Shown here: positions 35,187-46,479 of the stretch, in pieces | Layout of the letters: every line of letters starts with the position of its first letter | How positions within the stretch are numbered: the stretch's first letter is position 1 | DNA from: Cephalotus follicularis | Taxonomy: Eukaryota; Streptophyta; Magnoliopsida; Oxalidales; Cephalotaceae | Reading direction: 5' to 3' | DNA: 64,000 nucleotides | Assembly (NCBI GenBank): GCA_001972305.1 | Contig: BDDD01001463.1 | Coordinates: 124,001 to 188,000, forward strand | Notes under the pieces: model-generated | What the model was told of the DNA's origin: nothing | Seen by the model: the letters and a program-made list of their open reading frames with translations, nothing else | Databases searched by the model: none | Made by a program: the position numbers and the translations under genes

Positions 35187-37583
35187 CCTCTATACTGCAC
35201 TTCAAGTAGTCGGCACGTCTGCTCTGCAAAGTTTAGTGCAGAAGTTCATTTTAATATTTAATGTTGGAATAAATGTTGATTTACTTAGAAATTATAGAGA
35301 GCCCTATGAGAAATAATAGAAATTTTGTTGTCAAAGAAAAGAAAATGAATACATGTCAAAGTAGGAGTTTGTGCAACAAAATTAAGGAAAAATGAAATAA
35401 TATCTTATGTGTTTTAAAAGTTTCATAAACCTTATTGAGGAGAAGGATAAACAATTGATGTTCTCGCATATAATTAAAAAAACAAATAAAAAGAAAATAT
35501 ATCCATTCTACCTCTTTAAAGTCAGTCTTGGTCTGTAGTCTATTTGACTCGAGTAAGTAAACCTTGGGGGTGTTCTACACCTAGTTCCTTAAGGCCAACT
35601 AGCTTGAGAGTAACTGGTCCAAAGCTCGCTACATCGGTCTTATAGAAAACTTAAGAGACTAAGACGTTGCATGAATTTACGTTGGAAATTTTTTTATTGA
35701 TCTCATTTGCAAATTATAAAATCTAAAGCTACTTAGTAATTTGGGTGTCTGGTGTATGCTCCATCCATGTCATTCAAACCAACAATAGTAGAGGAGTGAA
35801 TTCGATAAAAGAGAAAGGAAAGAAAAAATGTGTGAGCGCTAAAGTTATTTGTCTAACTCCAAAGTAGGATTTTATGTTATTGACAATGCATATCTTGATT
35901 GGTAAATAGTGTGGAATAGCCGAAAAATTCAGTAGACTGTTTAATTGATATGTGTTATGATTCTAGAACTTGAAGCAAGATAATAAAATTCAAGTATGGG
36001 GGTGCCTATGAATTTTGAAGTGGAGATACATTTACCCTACTAGCACATTTTTGATGAACTGAATTTTCTGTGTTTATTCGCTGAAAACACTGACGGGACA
36101 TAACTAGGGACATCTAAGGGTTTAAAGGCTTGTTGCATATGCTAAATGCAATCGTGATTCCTACAAAAGTGAGTTCTAGTTTTTGTTTTTTGTTTTTTGT
36201 TTTTTATTTTAGTTTTGTTAGTTGTCATTGCTTGAGAATAAGCAACGGTTAAGTATGAGGGTATTTGTTTAGCATAAAAATATGTTATTTTTAATGATCT
36301 ATTTGTTATTTTTTTTACGCATGGAACATACTACTTTGCTTGTGTTTTATTGTTTTTCAGGTACAAGGGTAAAGTCATCAAAGTGCATTAATACATGTCT
36401 AATTGGCAAAATTTGAAGACAAAAGCCTGAAATCCGCAGTTTGTGCAAATAATCGACCAAAGTGTCGACATTTTCATTATTAGCGTTGATGCTTAGCTAT
36501 AAAGCGCTGACAAGATTGTTTTAAGAGCTGGCGCTTAGAACTGTTACATGCTATGCTCTGAACTCAATGGTCTGATCACTACAACATCCCATGCTCTAAT
36601 CCGACCAGCACCTCTTGACTTCACTACAAGCAGTCGAACGTCTGCTCTGCAAAGTTTGGTACAGAAGTTCATTTTAATTTTTAAAGTTTGAATAAGTGTT
36701 GACGTACTTACAAATTATAGAGAGCCCAAGGAGAAATCATAAAAATTTTGTTTTCAAGGAAAACAAATGGAATACATCTCAAAGTAGGAGTTTGTGCAAC
36801 AAAATTAAAGAAAAATGAATTAATAAAAAAACCGATCTTGTGTGTTTTCAAAGTTTCATAAATCTTATTGAGGAGAAGGATAAAGAATTGATGTTCTGGC
36901 ATATAATTAAATAAAAGAAAGAAAAAGAAAATATATCCATTTCACCTCTTTTAATTCAGTCTTGGTCTGTAGCCTATATTATTCGAGTAAGTAAGTCTTA
37001 GGGGTGTTCTACACCTAGTTCCTTAAGGCCAGCTGACTTGAGAGTAACTGATCCAAAGCTCGCTACATGGGTCTTATGGAAAGCTTAAGAGACAAAGACA
37101 TTGCACGAATTTAAGTTGGAAATTTTTTTATTGATCTCATTTGCAAATTATAAAATCTAAAGCTACTTGGTAATTTGAGTGTCTGGTGTATGCTCCATCC
37201 ATGTCATTCAATCCAACAATAGTGAAGGAGTGAGTTCGATAAAAGAGAAAGAAAAGAATAAATGTGTGAGCGCTAAAGTTGTTTGTCTGACTCCAAAGCA
37301 GGATTTTATGTTACTCAGATTAAATATCTTGATTGGTAAATAGTGTGGAATAACAGAAATATTCAGTAGACTGTTTAATTGAGATGTGTTATGATTCTAG
37401 AACTTGAAGCAAGATAATAAAATTCAAGTATGGGGGTGCCTATGAATTTTTAGGTGGAGATACATTTATCCTACTAGCAATTTTTTTATGAACTAAATTT
37501 TCTGTGTTTATTCTCTGAAAAAACTGACGAGACACAGCTTGTCAACTACGGATACCTACGGGTTTAAAGGCTTGTTTCATACG

Positions 37584-38696
37584 TGTCACACCCCGTTTCA
37601 CAACAACATATAAAGTGGTGGCAATTAACATATAAATCCGGCTTATGCAAAAATCCCATAAAATTTAAAACTTTCCGTATCCATAACAACCTATGGAAGC
37701 ACATAAAATAAGCCGAATTATAACATAGCATGCATCCCATACTACATGGTACGACAGGAAATATCATCATAACAGATAACTGCCCTCAAACGGAGCGTGA
37801 ACAATAACCATCAGTACCTCGATTCGTTTATTACAACCATTCATTTATTACAATATTCCATAAACATTTCCTCAAAAGTAAACAACATAAAACTCCACAT
37901 TGCTCCTCGGAGCCCAACAACGACCCACGGCTGCAACAACCTGAAACACACTGCAGTTGTAGGGGGTTAGCCTTTGTCCTCACTCGGCAAAACCATATAA
38001 GAGCGATACAGGGTCAAGGATAAAACATGTCATGATATGAATGCACAATGATGCAGTACATAGTATATCACGATGCATATATATACATATATATATATTC
38101 CACGACCACACGGTCACAGGCCACAAAGTCACAATACATTACCGCACTACACGGTTCACAATATCACAACGGCCAACAATATCTCAGGCCTCTAAGGACC
38201 CATCACTACACAATAACGAATAGCAACGTCCCAAAGGACAACAATCAGGCATGTCAAGGCAGACAATCAATCACTCAATAGCAAACAATTGTTCCCGTCA
38301 CAGGCACGACGGCGTGGACAACACTCGGAACTCACTACGATACAAGGACGGCGGCAAGTACCAACATTTCCCCTCTAACGGCAACACTCACGATACTAGC
38401 ACGGCGGCTAAGTACCAACATTACCCCGCTAGCAGCACCAATCAATCACAATCAACACAATAACATCCACGTTACTAGCACGGCGGCTAAGTAACAACAA
38501 TCAATCAATCAATACACGATAACGATACTAGCATGGCGGCTAAGTACCAACACTCAAAACAGTCACAATAACGGTGCAAACACAGCACCCACAATACCAC
38601 TCAAGTAGTTTATAAAATAAATACTTGTTCGAAACATCTCGTTCCCAAAACGGTTAAAGTACAAATACTTTCGACATATATATATTTGTCAAAACA
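37584..38696 (-). repeat. F: minus-strand piece of a B-type LTR
   Basis: The plus strand starts TGTCACACCCCGTTTC, the reverse complement of the GGGGTGTGACA LTR end seen in B, D and G. It follows the LTR of B/D backwards through AGTGAGGACAAAGGCTAACCCCCTA-like and GCCGCCGTGCTA-like blocks. It stops at about 38696, where the plus-strand LTR of B begins. A possible target duplication ATACG lies at 37579-37583. It is an incomplete LTR with no coding sequence. Confidence 0.75.
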
Positions 38697-39730
38697 TAAA
38701 GGGTTGATTATGAAACCAATGTATTGTGCGAAAATGTATAATCGTATATGTTTTCAAAATGATTGGGGAAGTATTTCCATAGACAGAGAATTGTATTGTT
38801 TTAAGTTTTATAACTTATTACAACTTGTGAACGGAATATATATTTTAAACAAATATATTTGATCAAGTAATTATATGTAGTTGCTTGACTTGCACTTGAA
38901 ATGCTTGTGCTTGTTGATTATTAGCCGCCGTGCTAATAACTTGTTGATTATTAGCCACCGTGCTAATAACTTGTTGATTACTTAGCCACTGTGCTAGTAA
39001 CTTGCTGTTGGTTTAGCCGTCGTGCTAAGTAACTTACTGATGACTTGCTCCCGGGGGTGGAGTAAGAGTGCATGACGTTGGGGCCAGGAGGTGGCGACGG
39101 TCATGACGATTGGATTGTCTGGTTCCTCTTGGGAACATATTTCTTACTTGTGTTGATATAACTTATGAGTTATACTTGTACTGTGAGCATACATATATTT
39201 TTATATATGGAAGTATATTTACTTGGAAAAATACATGTCATGTCTCATCATTATGCATTCATTCATGATACTCATTATCATATGACTTGAACTGTATTTA
39301 TGGGTTTATTCACTTAACTGAGTGAGGACAAAGGCTAACCCCCTACTGTAACAGATTGATGGAGTGGACATGTCATGGGCATGCATGAAGATTTAAAGAG
39401 AAGACTTGGTTATTTCTCTTATTTATGTATTTTGGTTATTGAACACTGATCATATTATTCGAATTTGTAACATTGGATAATTTGTTATCTTGTACTGTAA
39501 TATCTCACGTTCCGTTTTGGGCGATCGACAGTTATGTTGGGTTTATTTTATAAACCAGTTGGGCATCACGTAGTATGGAATGAGTGATGTATGTTTAATT
39601 CGGCTCATTAAGTTATTGCTTCCGCTATTGAAGGATTTTAATTGTTGGTATTTTGCATGAGCTGGATTATTTTATGTTGATTGCCCTACCACCTTACGTG
39701 TTGTCTATGTTGTGGAAACGGGGTGTGACA
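38697..39730 (+). repeat. incomplete 5' LTR of B
   Basis: Homologous to about 46113-47208 of the 3' LTR; only the downstream part is present. It ends ACGGGGTGTGACA directly before the primer site. It holds three copies of a 30-bp repeat (TTGTTGATTATTAGCC...) at 38911-39001, against five in the 3' LTR. Confidence 0.85.
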
Positions 39731-39733
39731 ACG

Positions 39734-39746
39734 TGGTATCAGAGCA
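39734..39746 (+). other. primer-binding site of B
   Basis: TGGTATCAGAGCA, a perfect match to the plant initiator tRNA-Met primer site, three bases after the LTR end. Confidence 0.9.
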
Positions 39747-39843
39747 TATATCCATTATATGCTTAGCTTGGATAAGTTCCTTGGCAATCAATGAATTGTT
39801 TTCCTAAAGTCGTGACTGACCATCGTCCTTCTTATAGGAACAT

Positions 39844-40990
39844 ATGGACCGAAGGAGAACGCGTGGTAGGGCTAGGGCCGCTGGAGCCAATGCCCCCGAG
39901 GGAGGAAACGTTCCTCAAGATGTTAGAGACCCGATGACCCGGATTGCTGACTACTTCCAGCAGCAGATGGCCTTTAATATGGCCAATGCGGAGGAGATGC
40001 GCCAATACTACGCGCAAGCTCGACCGCAACCTAGGGCTCCCGATCACTGCCCGGGAGAGGATGGTAGTCAATTCGGAAGAGATATCGAGAGATTTATGAG
40101 ACAAAACCCACCTAGTTTTCGGGGAGAACTTGACGCCATAATTGCTGAAAGATGGCTTCAAGATTTAGAGAAGATTTTTGCAGTGATGGACTAACTGATG
40201 CTCAGAAGCTGCAATTTTCCGTGTACCGTCTATGGGGAGAGGCCACTCACTGGTGGGAGATGGTCAAAGCAAAGTGGGAGTCAACTAGACTCGATGCTAC
40301 ATGGGAGAGATTCCAGGCAGAGTTCCTCGATTCCTATGTACCCAGGATCGAGCAAGAGCGGAGAGAAACGAAGCTTCTGGAGCTACGACAGGGAGAGATG
40401 TCTGTGGCCGAGTACCAGGCCAGATTTATGGAGCTAGCCAGACATTCACCATATATGGTAGCTGATGATGTGAAAAAGATAAGGAGGTTTTTGAAGGGTT
40501 TACGACCGGATCTTTGGTCGATGATCAGGGCTATGGAGCTGGGCACTTTTACGAATGTCGCTCAAAAGGCGAGACTGCTGGAGAGCATATCTAGTGAGGA
40601 CCGAGCGGAGAGGGCCCGGGCGCAACAAGTTAAACAAAACCCGACAAGACCAACTTCTTCAAATTGGCAAGGCAGCGGTTCTCCGGCTAAATCATTGAAG
40701 AACAAATCTGGGCAGACTGCCGCACTGGGGACTCCTAGTCAGGGGAGTAATGCGGGAACTGGAACTTGTTATCACTGTGGTCGAAGGGGCCACTTGCAGA
40801 AGGATTGTTGGAGGATGAACGAGCTATGCTTGAGGTGTGGGGCAGCTGGCCATTTGATGAAAGATTGCCCGAAGGGTCAGGCTACGGCACCTACCGGACC
40901 AGCTAGCAGTAGCAGGGCCGCAGCGGGGCCGTCACAGCGTAGGGATACCGGCAAGGGCATTGCAAAAGGTAGAGTTTTTACCCTTTCACA
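39844..40990 (+). pseudogene. gag of B
   Basis: Chromovirus gag: an RG-rich start (DRRRTRGRARAAGA), a capsid domain ([51 protein letters not shown]), then two zinc knuckles ([14 protein letters not shown] and [14 protein letters not shown]) around 40.77-40.87 kb. The zinc knuckles bind element RNA. The double knuckle is worth noting because the gag of N has a different arrangement. The region is broken. Confidence 0.85.
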
Positions 40991-43900
40991 GTCAGAGGTT
41001 CCAGAGTCTACCTCGGTGGTTGGAGGTACACTGTATATTTATGGTTTTGCTGCTAGAGTATTGATGGACCCTGGAGCATCACATTCCTTTATTTCATCAC
41101 ATTTTGCATCATGTTTAGATGTGACACCTGGCAGTATGCCATATACCTTGGACGTGAGCACACCTGTCGGGGTATCCATGTATACATATACTGTATATAG
41201 TGGTTGTGAGATGTCTATGGCAGGCATTTCCTTGTTCGTGAACTTGATAGTATTACCTATCCGTGACTTTGATGTTGTCTTGGGGATGGATTGGCTGTCA
41301 GCACATCATGCTTACATGGATTGCTACAGCAAGACGGTTGATCTTCGTCTGCTCGATGGTACTACTTTCCAGTTCATGGGAGACAAGGGGTTTTCTACGC
41401 CGATCACATCCTTCATCCGTGCGTCGATGTATCTCGAGAAGGGATGTGAGGGGTATCTTGCTTATGTGATTGATCGGAGGAAGGAGAAGGGTTTGAGCTT
41501 GGAAGAAATCCCAGTAGTGTGTGAATTTCCAGATGTATTTCTGGATGACTTGGGATCCTTGCCACCGAGAAGAAATATGGAGTTTGTGATCGACCTTGCA
41601 CCAGGTACAGCTCCTATTTCTAAAGCACCGTACAGAATGGCTCCTGCAGAATTGAGAGAGCTAAAATTGCAGTTACAGGACCTGATCGATAAGGGTTTCA
41701 TTCGACCTAGTGTGTCACCGTGGGATGCACCTGTACTATTTGTTAAGAAGAAAGATGGGTCGATGAGGCTCTGCATCGACTACAGAATGTTGAACAAGGC
41801 AACTATTAAGAACAAGTATCCTTTACCCCACATCGAGGATTTGTTCGACCAGTTGCAAGGAGCGAGGGTGTTCTCGAAGCTTGATATGAGAACAGGATAT
41901 CACCAGTTGAGGGTAAGGGAAGGAGATATCGAGAAAACTGCCTTCCGGACAAGGTACGGTCACTATGAGTTCCTGGTGATGCCTTTTGGTGTTACCAATG
42001 GACCGGCTGTGTTCATGTCATTGATGAACGATGTATTCCGACCGTACTTGGACCAGTTCATCGTTGTGTTTATTGACGACGTACTTGTATACTCAAGGAG
42101 TAAGGAAGAGCATGCTTGCCACCTGAGGTTGGCTTTACAGATTCTCCGACAGCACCAGCTGTATGCCAAATTCAGTAAGTGTGAATTTTGGCTTGACCAT
42201 GTGATCTTTCTTGGTCACATTATATCTGGAGAGGGTTTGGCGGTGGATCCGTCAAAGACAGAGGTGGTGCGAGATTGGCCACAACCGAAGAATGTAACGG
42301 AGGTACGCAGTTTTCTTGGCCTGGCGGGATATTACAGAAGGTTTATCCAGAATTTCTTGAGAATAGTTGTACCTTTAACAAGACTGACCCAGGAGAAGAC
42401 TTTGTTTGTCTGGGACGATGATTGCGAAGCTAGTTTCGTGAACTGAAGGATCGGTTGGTTTCTGCTCCTATCTTGGCATTACCCGAGGGTAATGAGGGCT
42501 TTGTAGTCTATAGTGATGCATCGGGTAAAGGCTTGGGCTGCGTGTTGATGCAGCGAGGGAAGGTGATTGCTTATGCTTCTAGGAAGCTGAAACTGTATGA
42601 AGAAAACTACCCGATGCATGACCTTGAACTTGCAGCTATTATCTTTGCCCTTCAGAAGTGGAGACACTATCTTTATGGGGCGCAATTTGAGATCTTTACC
42701 GATCATAAAAGTTTGAGATACCTGCTCTGCCAGGACACGCTGAACATGAGATAGCGCAGGTGGGTAGAATTATTTAATGATTCTATCTGCAGTATCCAGT
42801 ACCACCCGGGGAAAGCGAACGTAGTCGCTGATGCCTTGAGCCGCAAGGCTATAGTCGCTAGTACAATGGTGTTGCAATGGAAGATGTTGGACGACCTCCG
42901 GGAATGGTCTCCATTCAATCAGTCACCGGGGATCTTTCTGGCTCGCATACGGGTAGAACCAGTGTTGCTGCATCGCATCAAAGATGCACAACCGCATGAT
43001 CCTGAACTGCAGCAGATTCGAGAGAATCTGGACTCGGAGTCTGATTTTAGAGTACATGATGATGGTATTATGAGATATCGGGGACGTGTATGTCTTCCGA
43101 ATGATCCAAGAGTGAAAGATGAACTACTCCGCGGGGCTCATAAATCCCTGTACAGTATTCATCCTGGTAGCACCAAGATGTACCAAGATATGAAGAAGAC
43201 TTACTGGTGGCCCGGAATGAAGCGCGAGATTGCTGAATATGTCGCGAAATGTTTGACTTGCCAGAGGGTCAAGGCCGAGCACCAGAGACCTGCAGGACTG
43301 TTACAGTCATTACCAGTGGAAGAATGGAAGTGGGAAAACATTAAGATGGACTTTGTTTCTGGGTTTCCACTGACTAGGAATAGACATAATGACGTGTGGG
43401 TTATTATTGATAGACTCACCAAATCAACACACTTCTTGCACACACATGTCACTAAATCTGCGAGCAAGTTGGCTCGATTATATGTAAAGGAGATTGTGAG
43501 AATGCACGGTGTTCAGGTGAGAATCGTTTGTGATAGGGATTCGATCTTCACTTCCAACTTCTGGAAGAGATTCCAGACAGCCTTCGGAAAGAGATTGAAA
43601 CTCAGTACTGCTTTCCAACCTCAGACAGATGGAAAGTCAGAACGTACCATCCAAACCTTGGAGGATATACTTCGGGCTTGTGTAATCGATTTTGGCGGAA
43701 CTTAGGAGGACAATATTCCTCTGATAGAGTTTTAGTATAACAACAGCTATCACTCGAGTATTGGCCTAGCACCGTAAGAGGCACTGTATGGGAGAAAGAG
43801 TAGGTCACCTGTCTGTTGGGACGAGGTTGGGGAACGACCATTGCTTAGGTCGGATTTGGTGGAGGAGACTTCAGAGAAAGTCAAGTTCATCAAAGAAAAG

Positions 43901-44390
43901 TTGCTTGCAGAGCAAAGTCGGCAGAAAAGCTATGCTGACAATGTGAAGAGAAGGCCTTTAACCTTCAATGTTGGAGATTAAGTGTTCTTGAAGGTATCTC
44001 CGTGGAAAGGAGTGCAAAGATTCGGGAAAAAGGGCAAGCTAGCGACAAGCTATATTGGTCCTTTTGAGATTTTGGAAAGAGTTGGGGAGGTAGCATATCA
44101 ACTAGCCATACCTCCTACATTGTCAAATGTACATGATGTCTTTCATGTATCGATGCTACGAGGTTATATCCGAGACCCATCACATGTCCTGGATTATGAC
44201 TCGGTTACGGTAAGGGATGATCTTTCCTGCGATGAGTCACCTGTGAAAATTTTGGATTGAAAGATACAAGTGTTGAGGAACCAATCCATCCCGATGGTAA
44301 AGGTTCAGTGGCAATTTCATCAACCAGATGATGCGACTTGGGAACGTGAGGATGACATCCGAGAACGTTACCCACACTTGTTCTAGTATT
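40991..44390 (+). pseudogene. protease, RT, RNase H, integrase and chromodomain of B
   Basis: Protease at about 41.05 kb ([11 protein letters not shown], then [11 protein letters not shown] near 41.28 kb). RT about 41.6-42.3 kb ([58 protein letters not shown]). RNase H about 42.45-42.8 kb ([43 protein letters not shown]). Integrase about 43.1-43.9 kb (an HHCC zinc finger with YWWPGMKREIAEYVAKC..C, WENIKMDFVSGFP, VCDRDSIF, FQPQTDGKSERTIQTLED). Chromodomain about 44.19-44.39 kb (PVKILD, VPMVKVQW-like, ATWEREDDIRERYPHLF). Chromodomains steer integration toward particular chromatin. The region is broken in several places. Confidence 0.88.
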
Positions 44391-44607
44391 ATGTAAATTT
44401 CGAGGACGGAATTTCTTGAAAGAGGGGTGGATGTAACGCCCGTTATTGTTCCTGATGTAATAATTCAATTTATGATGTAATCTTAAACTTGAATTAATGA
44501 GAAGGTTGAAGTTTCAAACTCAAAGATGTCTCTAAGCCCTAAATATTGATTAAGGAAGGAAATGGAATGTGTATGTCAAGTGCTTGAAACGGCACTGTTT
44601 TGAGACA

Positions 44608-44770
44608 AAGACATCGACGTCTTTGTAAAGACGTCGACGCCTATTGGAACCAAGGTACACGTGAATGCAGGGGCATGCACGTCGACATTTCGAGAAGGCA
44701 TCGACACCTTCTTATAAAAATGGAAAAGACATCGACGTCTAAGGAAAGACGTCGACGCCTTTGTATGAAC
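44608..44770 (+). promoter_or_regulatory. TCGAC word cluster 1 in the LTR of B
   Basis: Repeated AGACATCGACGTCT, AGACGTCGACGCC, CACGTCGACATT and GGCATCGACACC words. They are about 176-338 bases from the LTR start, the same offset as cluster 1 in D. A weak TATA-like stretch (CTACATAAGAAT) follows near 45055. Function is inference. Confidence 0.5.
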
Positions 44771-45509
44771 GTCTGTCGCGCTTTTTCGCTGGCAGAGTAA
44801 CATGCAAGGGGATTTGTTTGGGGGCTTTACCTGATGCAATTACAAGTGCATTATGACGTGTTGAGCATGTCGGTGTATTGCCAGGAATACTAAAACATGC
44901 CCATCACCTGGAACATGCAAGGAATATACAGCCTAACATGCAACCTGAAAAAGGAAGAATAGAAAACAAAAAGAAAATGCAGAAACCTGGAAAGTGGGAG
45001 AGATCACGGGGGTGGCCTGTTAAATGTCAGCAGAAGGCTGTTGGGGGAAGCCATCTACATAAGAATAACCCTCCCCACTTATCTCTCTCGTTTTAAAACA
45101 CCAGAAGAAAGAGAGGAAAGAAAACAGTGAGTGTGAGAGTCACTATTGTTGAGTTTTCTTGGAGCTTGAGATTGGAGCTCGTGGGTAGCAGTTGCAAAGG
45201 GGATCTTGGAGCTGCTGGTAGCCAGAACTTGGGAACTTAAAGAGGTGGACTTTCCAGTTCCTAACTTGGAACAATAAGGTAGGGGAAAGTGATGGATTTA
45301 TACATGCATTTTGGGTTTTAAGTTAATGAATAACATGATGAATTTCATGTTAATGGTTGAATTGTGGTTCTGGACTTGTTGTGGTGTTACTGTGATACAC
45401 TGAGTTAATCATGCATGTACGATTACAAGAATATAGGAGTTGGTTGTGTAAAGGTTGGATTTGAAAATGGCTTGGTGTGTTAAAATTATGGAAAACACGT
45501 TCTGGGTTG

Positions 45510-45860
45510 TAAAGACATCGACGTCCATGTGAAGACGTCGATGCCTTCGTGTGAATATGTGAAAGACATCGATGCCTTTTGATTGACATCGACGCCTTTT
45601 CTAGGAAATTGTTAAACTGAAATGTTCATTTCGGATGGCCATATAGCCACTTGTGATCACCTGCTTGGTTTCGAATTAATGTTCTGGTTATGTTCCTGTT
45701 AGTCAGTAGTATGCCTTACGCGTTTGGAGAGTGATATTTGTTTACATGAGGGATTAAAAGGCCGGATTCTACCCTCCGGGATTGAGACCTGCAAACTGAT
45801 ACTCTCTGGTATGATAAATACGTCGACGCCTTTAGGATAGACATCGACGCCTTTTCCCCT
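45510..45860 (+). promoter_or_regulatory. TCGAC word cluster 2 in the LTR of B
   Basis: AGACATCGACG, AGACGTCGATGCC, GACATCGACGCC and ACGTCGACGCC words, about 1.08-1.43 kb from the LTR start. This matches the offset of cluster 2 in D, although D uses the CAGTCGACTG word. Confidence 0.5.
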
Positions 45861-46328
45861 GATCAGTAGAATTTCGCTCGAATGAGACCCACTAGACCCG
45901 AAACGACTCTAGAAACGATCTTAGATGCATTCTGAGCATATGTTTGCATTATTACTGTGATATACATTATGGTTAATTTCTAAAGAGTGATAACCATTTT
46001 GAAAAGCTTGCATGATTGAATAATCATTTTGTACGAAAATGTATAATTGTCATTATATGAATTTATATATTTTCGAAATGACTGGGACGTATTTCCAATG
46101 ATTGAGAAATGTTTTAAAGGGTTGGTTATGAAACCAATGTATTGTGCGAAAATGTATAATCGTATATGTTTTCAAAATGATTGGGGAAGTATTTTCAAAG
46201 ACAGAGAATTGTATTGTTTTAAGTTTTATAACTTATTACAACTTGTGAACGGAATATATATTTTAAACAAATATATTTGATCAAGTAATTATATGTAGTT
46301 GCTTCACTTGTACTTGAAATGCTTGTGC

Positions 46329-46479
46329 TTGTTGATTATTAGCCGTCGTGCTAATAACTTGTTGATTATTAGCCACCGTGCTAATAACTTGTTGATTATT
46401 ACACACCGTGCTAATAACTTGTTGATTATTAGCCGCCGTGCTAATAACTTGTTGATTACTTAGCCACTGTGCTAGTAAC
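46329..46479 (+). repeat. 30-bp tandem repeat, five copies, in the 3' LTR of B
   Basis: Units TTGTTGATTATTAGCC(G/A)CCG... begin at 46329, 46359, 46389, 46419 and 46449. The 5' LTR has three. The copy number has changed since insertion. There are no spacers, so it is not a CRISPR array. Confidence 0.9.

Larger units (their letters stand above)
2902..37583 (+). mobile_element. A: large broken Athila-like Ty3/gypsy element
   Basis: This is the backbone of the left 37 kb. Parts in order: 5' LTR from 2902, primer-binding site near 7333, gag from about 7.58 kb, protease, reverse transcriptase, RNase H and integrase to about 14.07 kb, a non-coding 3' region, a purine tract at 15237-15250, and an incomplete LTR that is repeated in a tandem array to 37583. 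The lineage call rests on the protein texture: gag with NNFELKSQFISMLPQFHGF, and RT with GWRVCIDYRKLN, DGY and VLNWEKCNFMV. No chromodomain and no envelope-like frame were seen. It is riddled with breaks (well over ten). Four first-order or nested insertion sites interrupt it; its own sequence sums to about 15.5 kb. The true 3' LTR end is missing, because F lies at the right edge. Confidence 0.85.
14228..37583 (+). repeat. tandem array of 3'-region plus partial-LTR units of A (about 4.6 copies)
   Basis: Anchoring on AGTTCATTTTAAT, units begin near 14241, 29141, 30682, 35242 and 36665. After removing nested elements the spacing is about 1410, 1541, 1464 and 1423 bases. Each unit holds the non-coding 3' region of A, the purine tract and roughly the first 400 bases of the LTR. 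It then jumps back into the 3' region at the same word (GTTTAGTA-type). The last unit is cut by F at 37583. Unit 1 is split by N and unit 3 by C. Units contain T-rich runs (for example 30096-30240) and no host gene. Confidence 0.85.

Noticed and set aside
38041-38463. T/N/Q-rich plus-strand frames in F
   Set aside because: They are antisense to LTR sequence and not conserved in B, D or G.
39731-39750. tRNA-like sequence TGGTATCAGAGCA
   Set aside because: Only the 3'-end complement of initiator tRNA-Met: a retrotransposon primer site, no tRNA gene around it.
46329-46479. CRISPR-like direct repeats
   Set aside because: Direct tandem units without unique spacers in a plant LTR; the same holds for 17656-17800 and 56729-56896.
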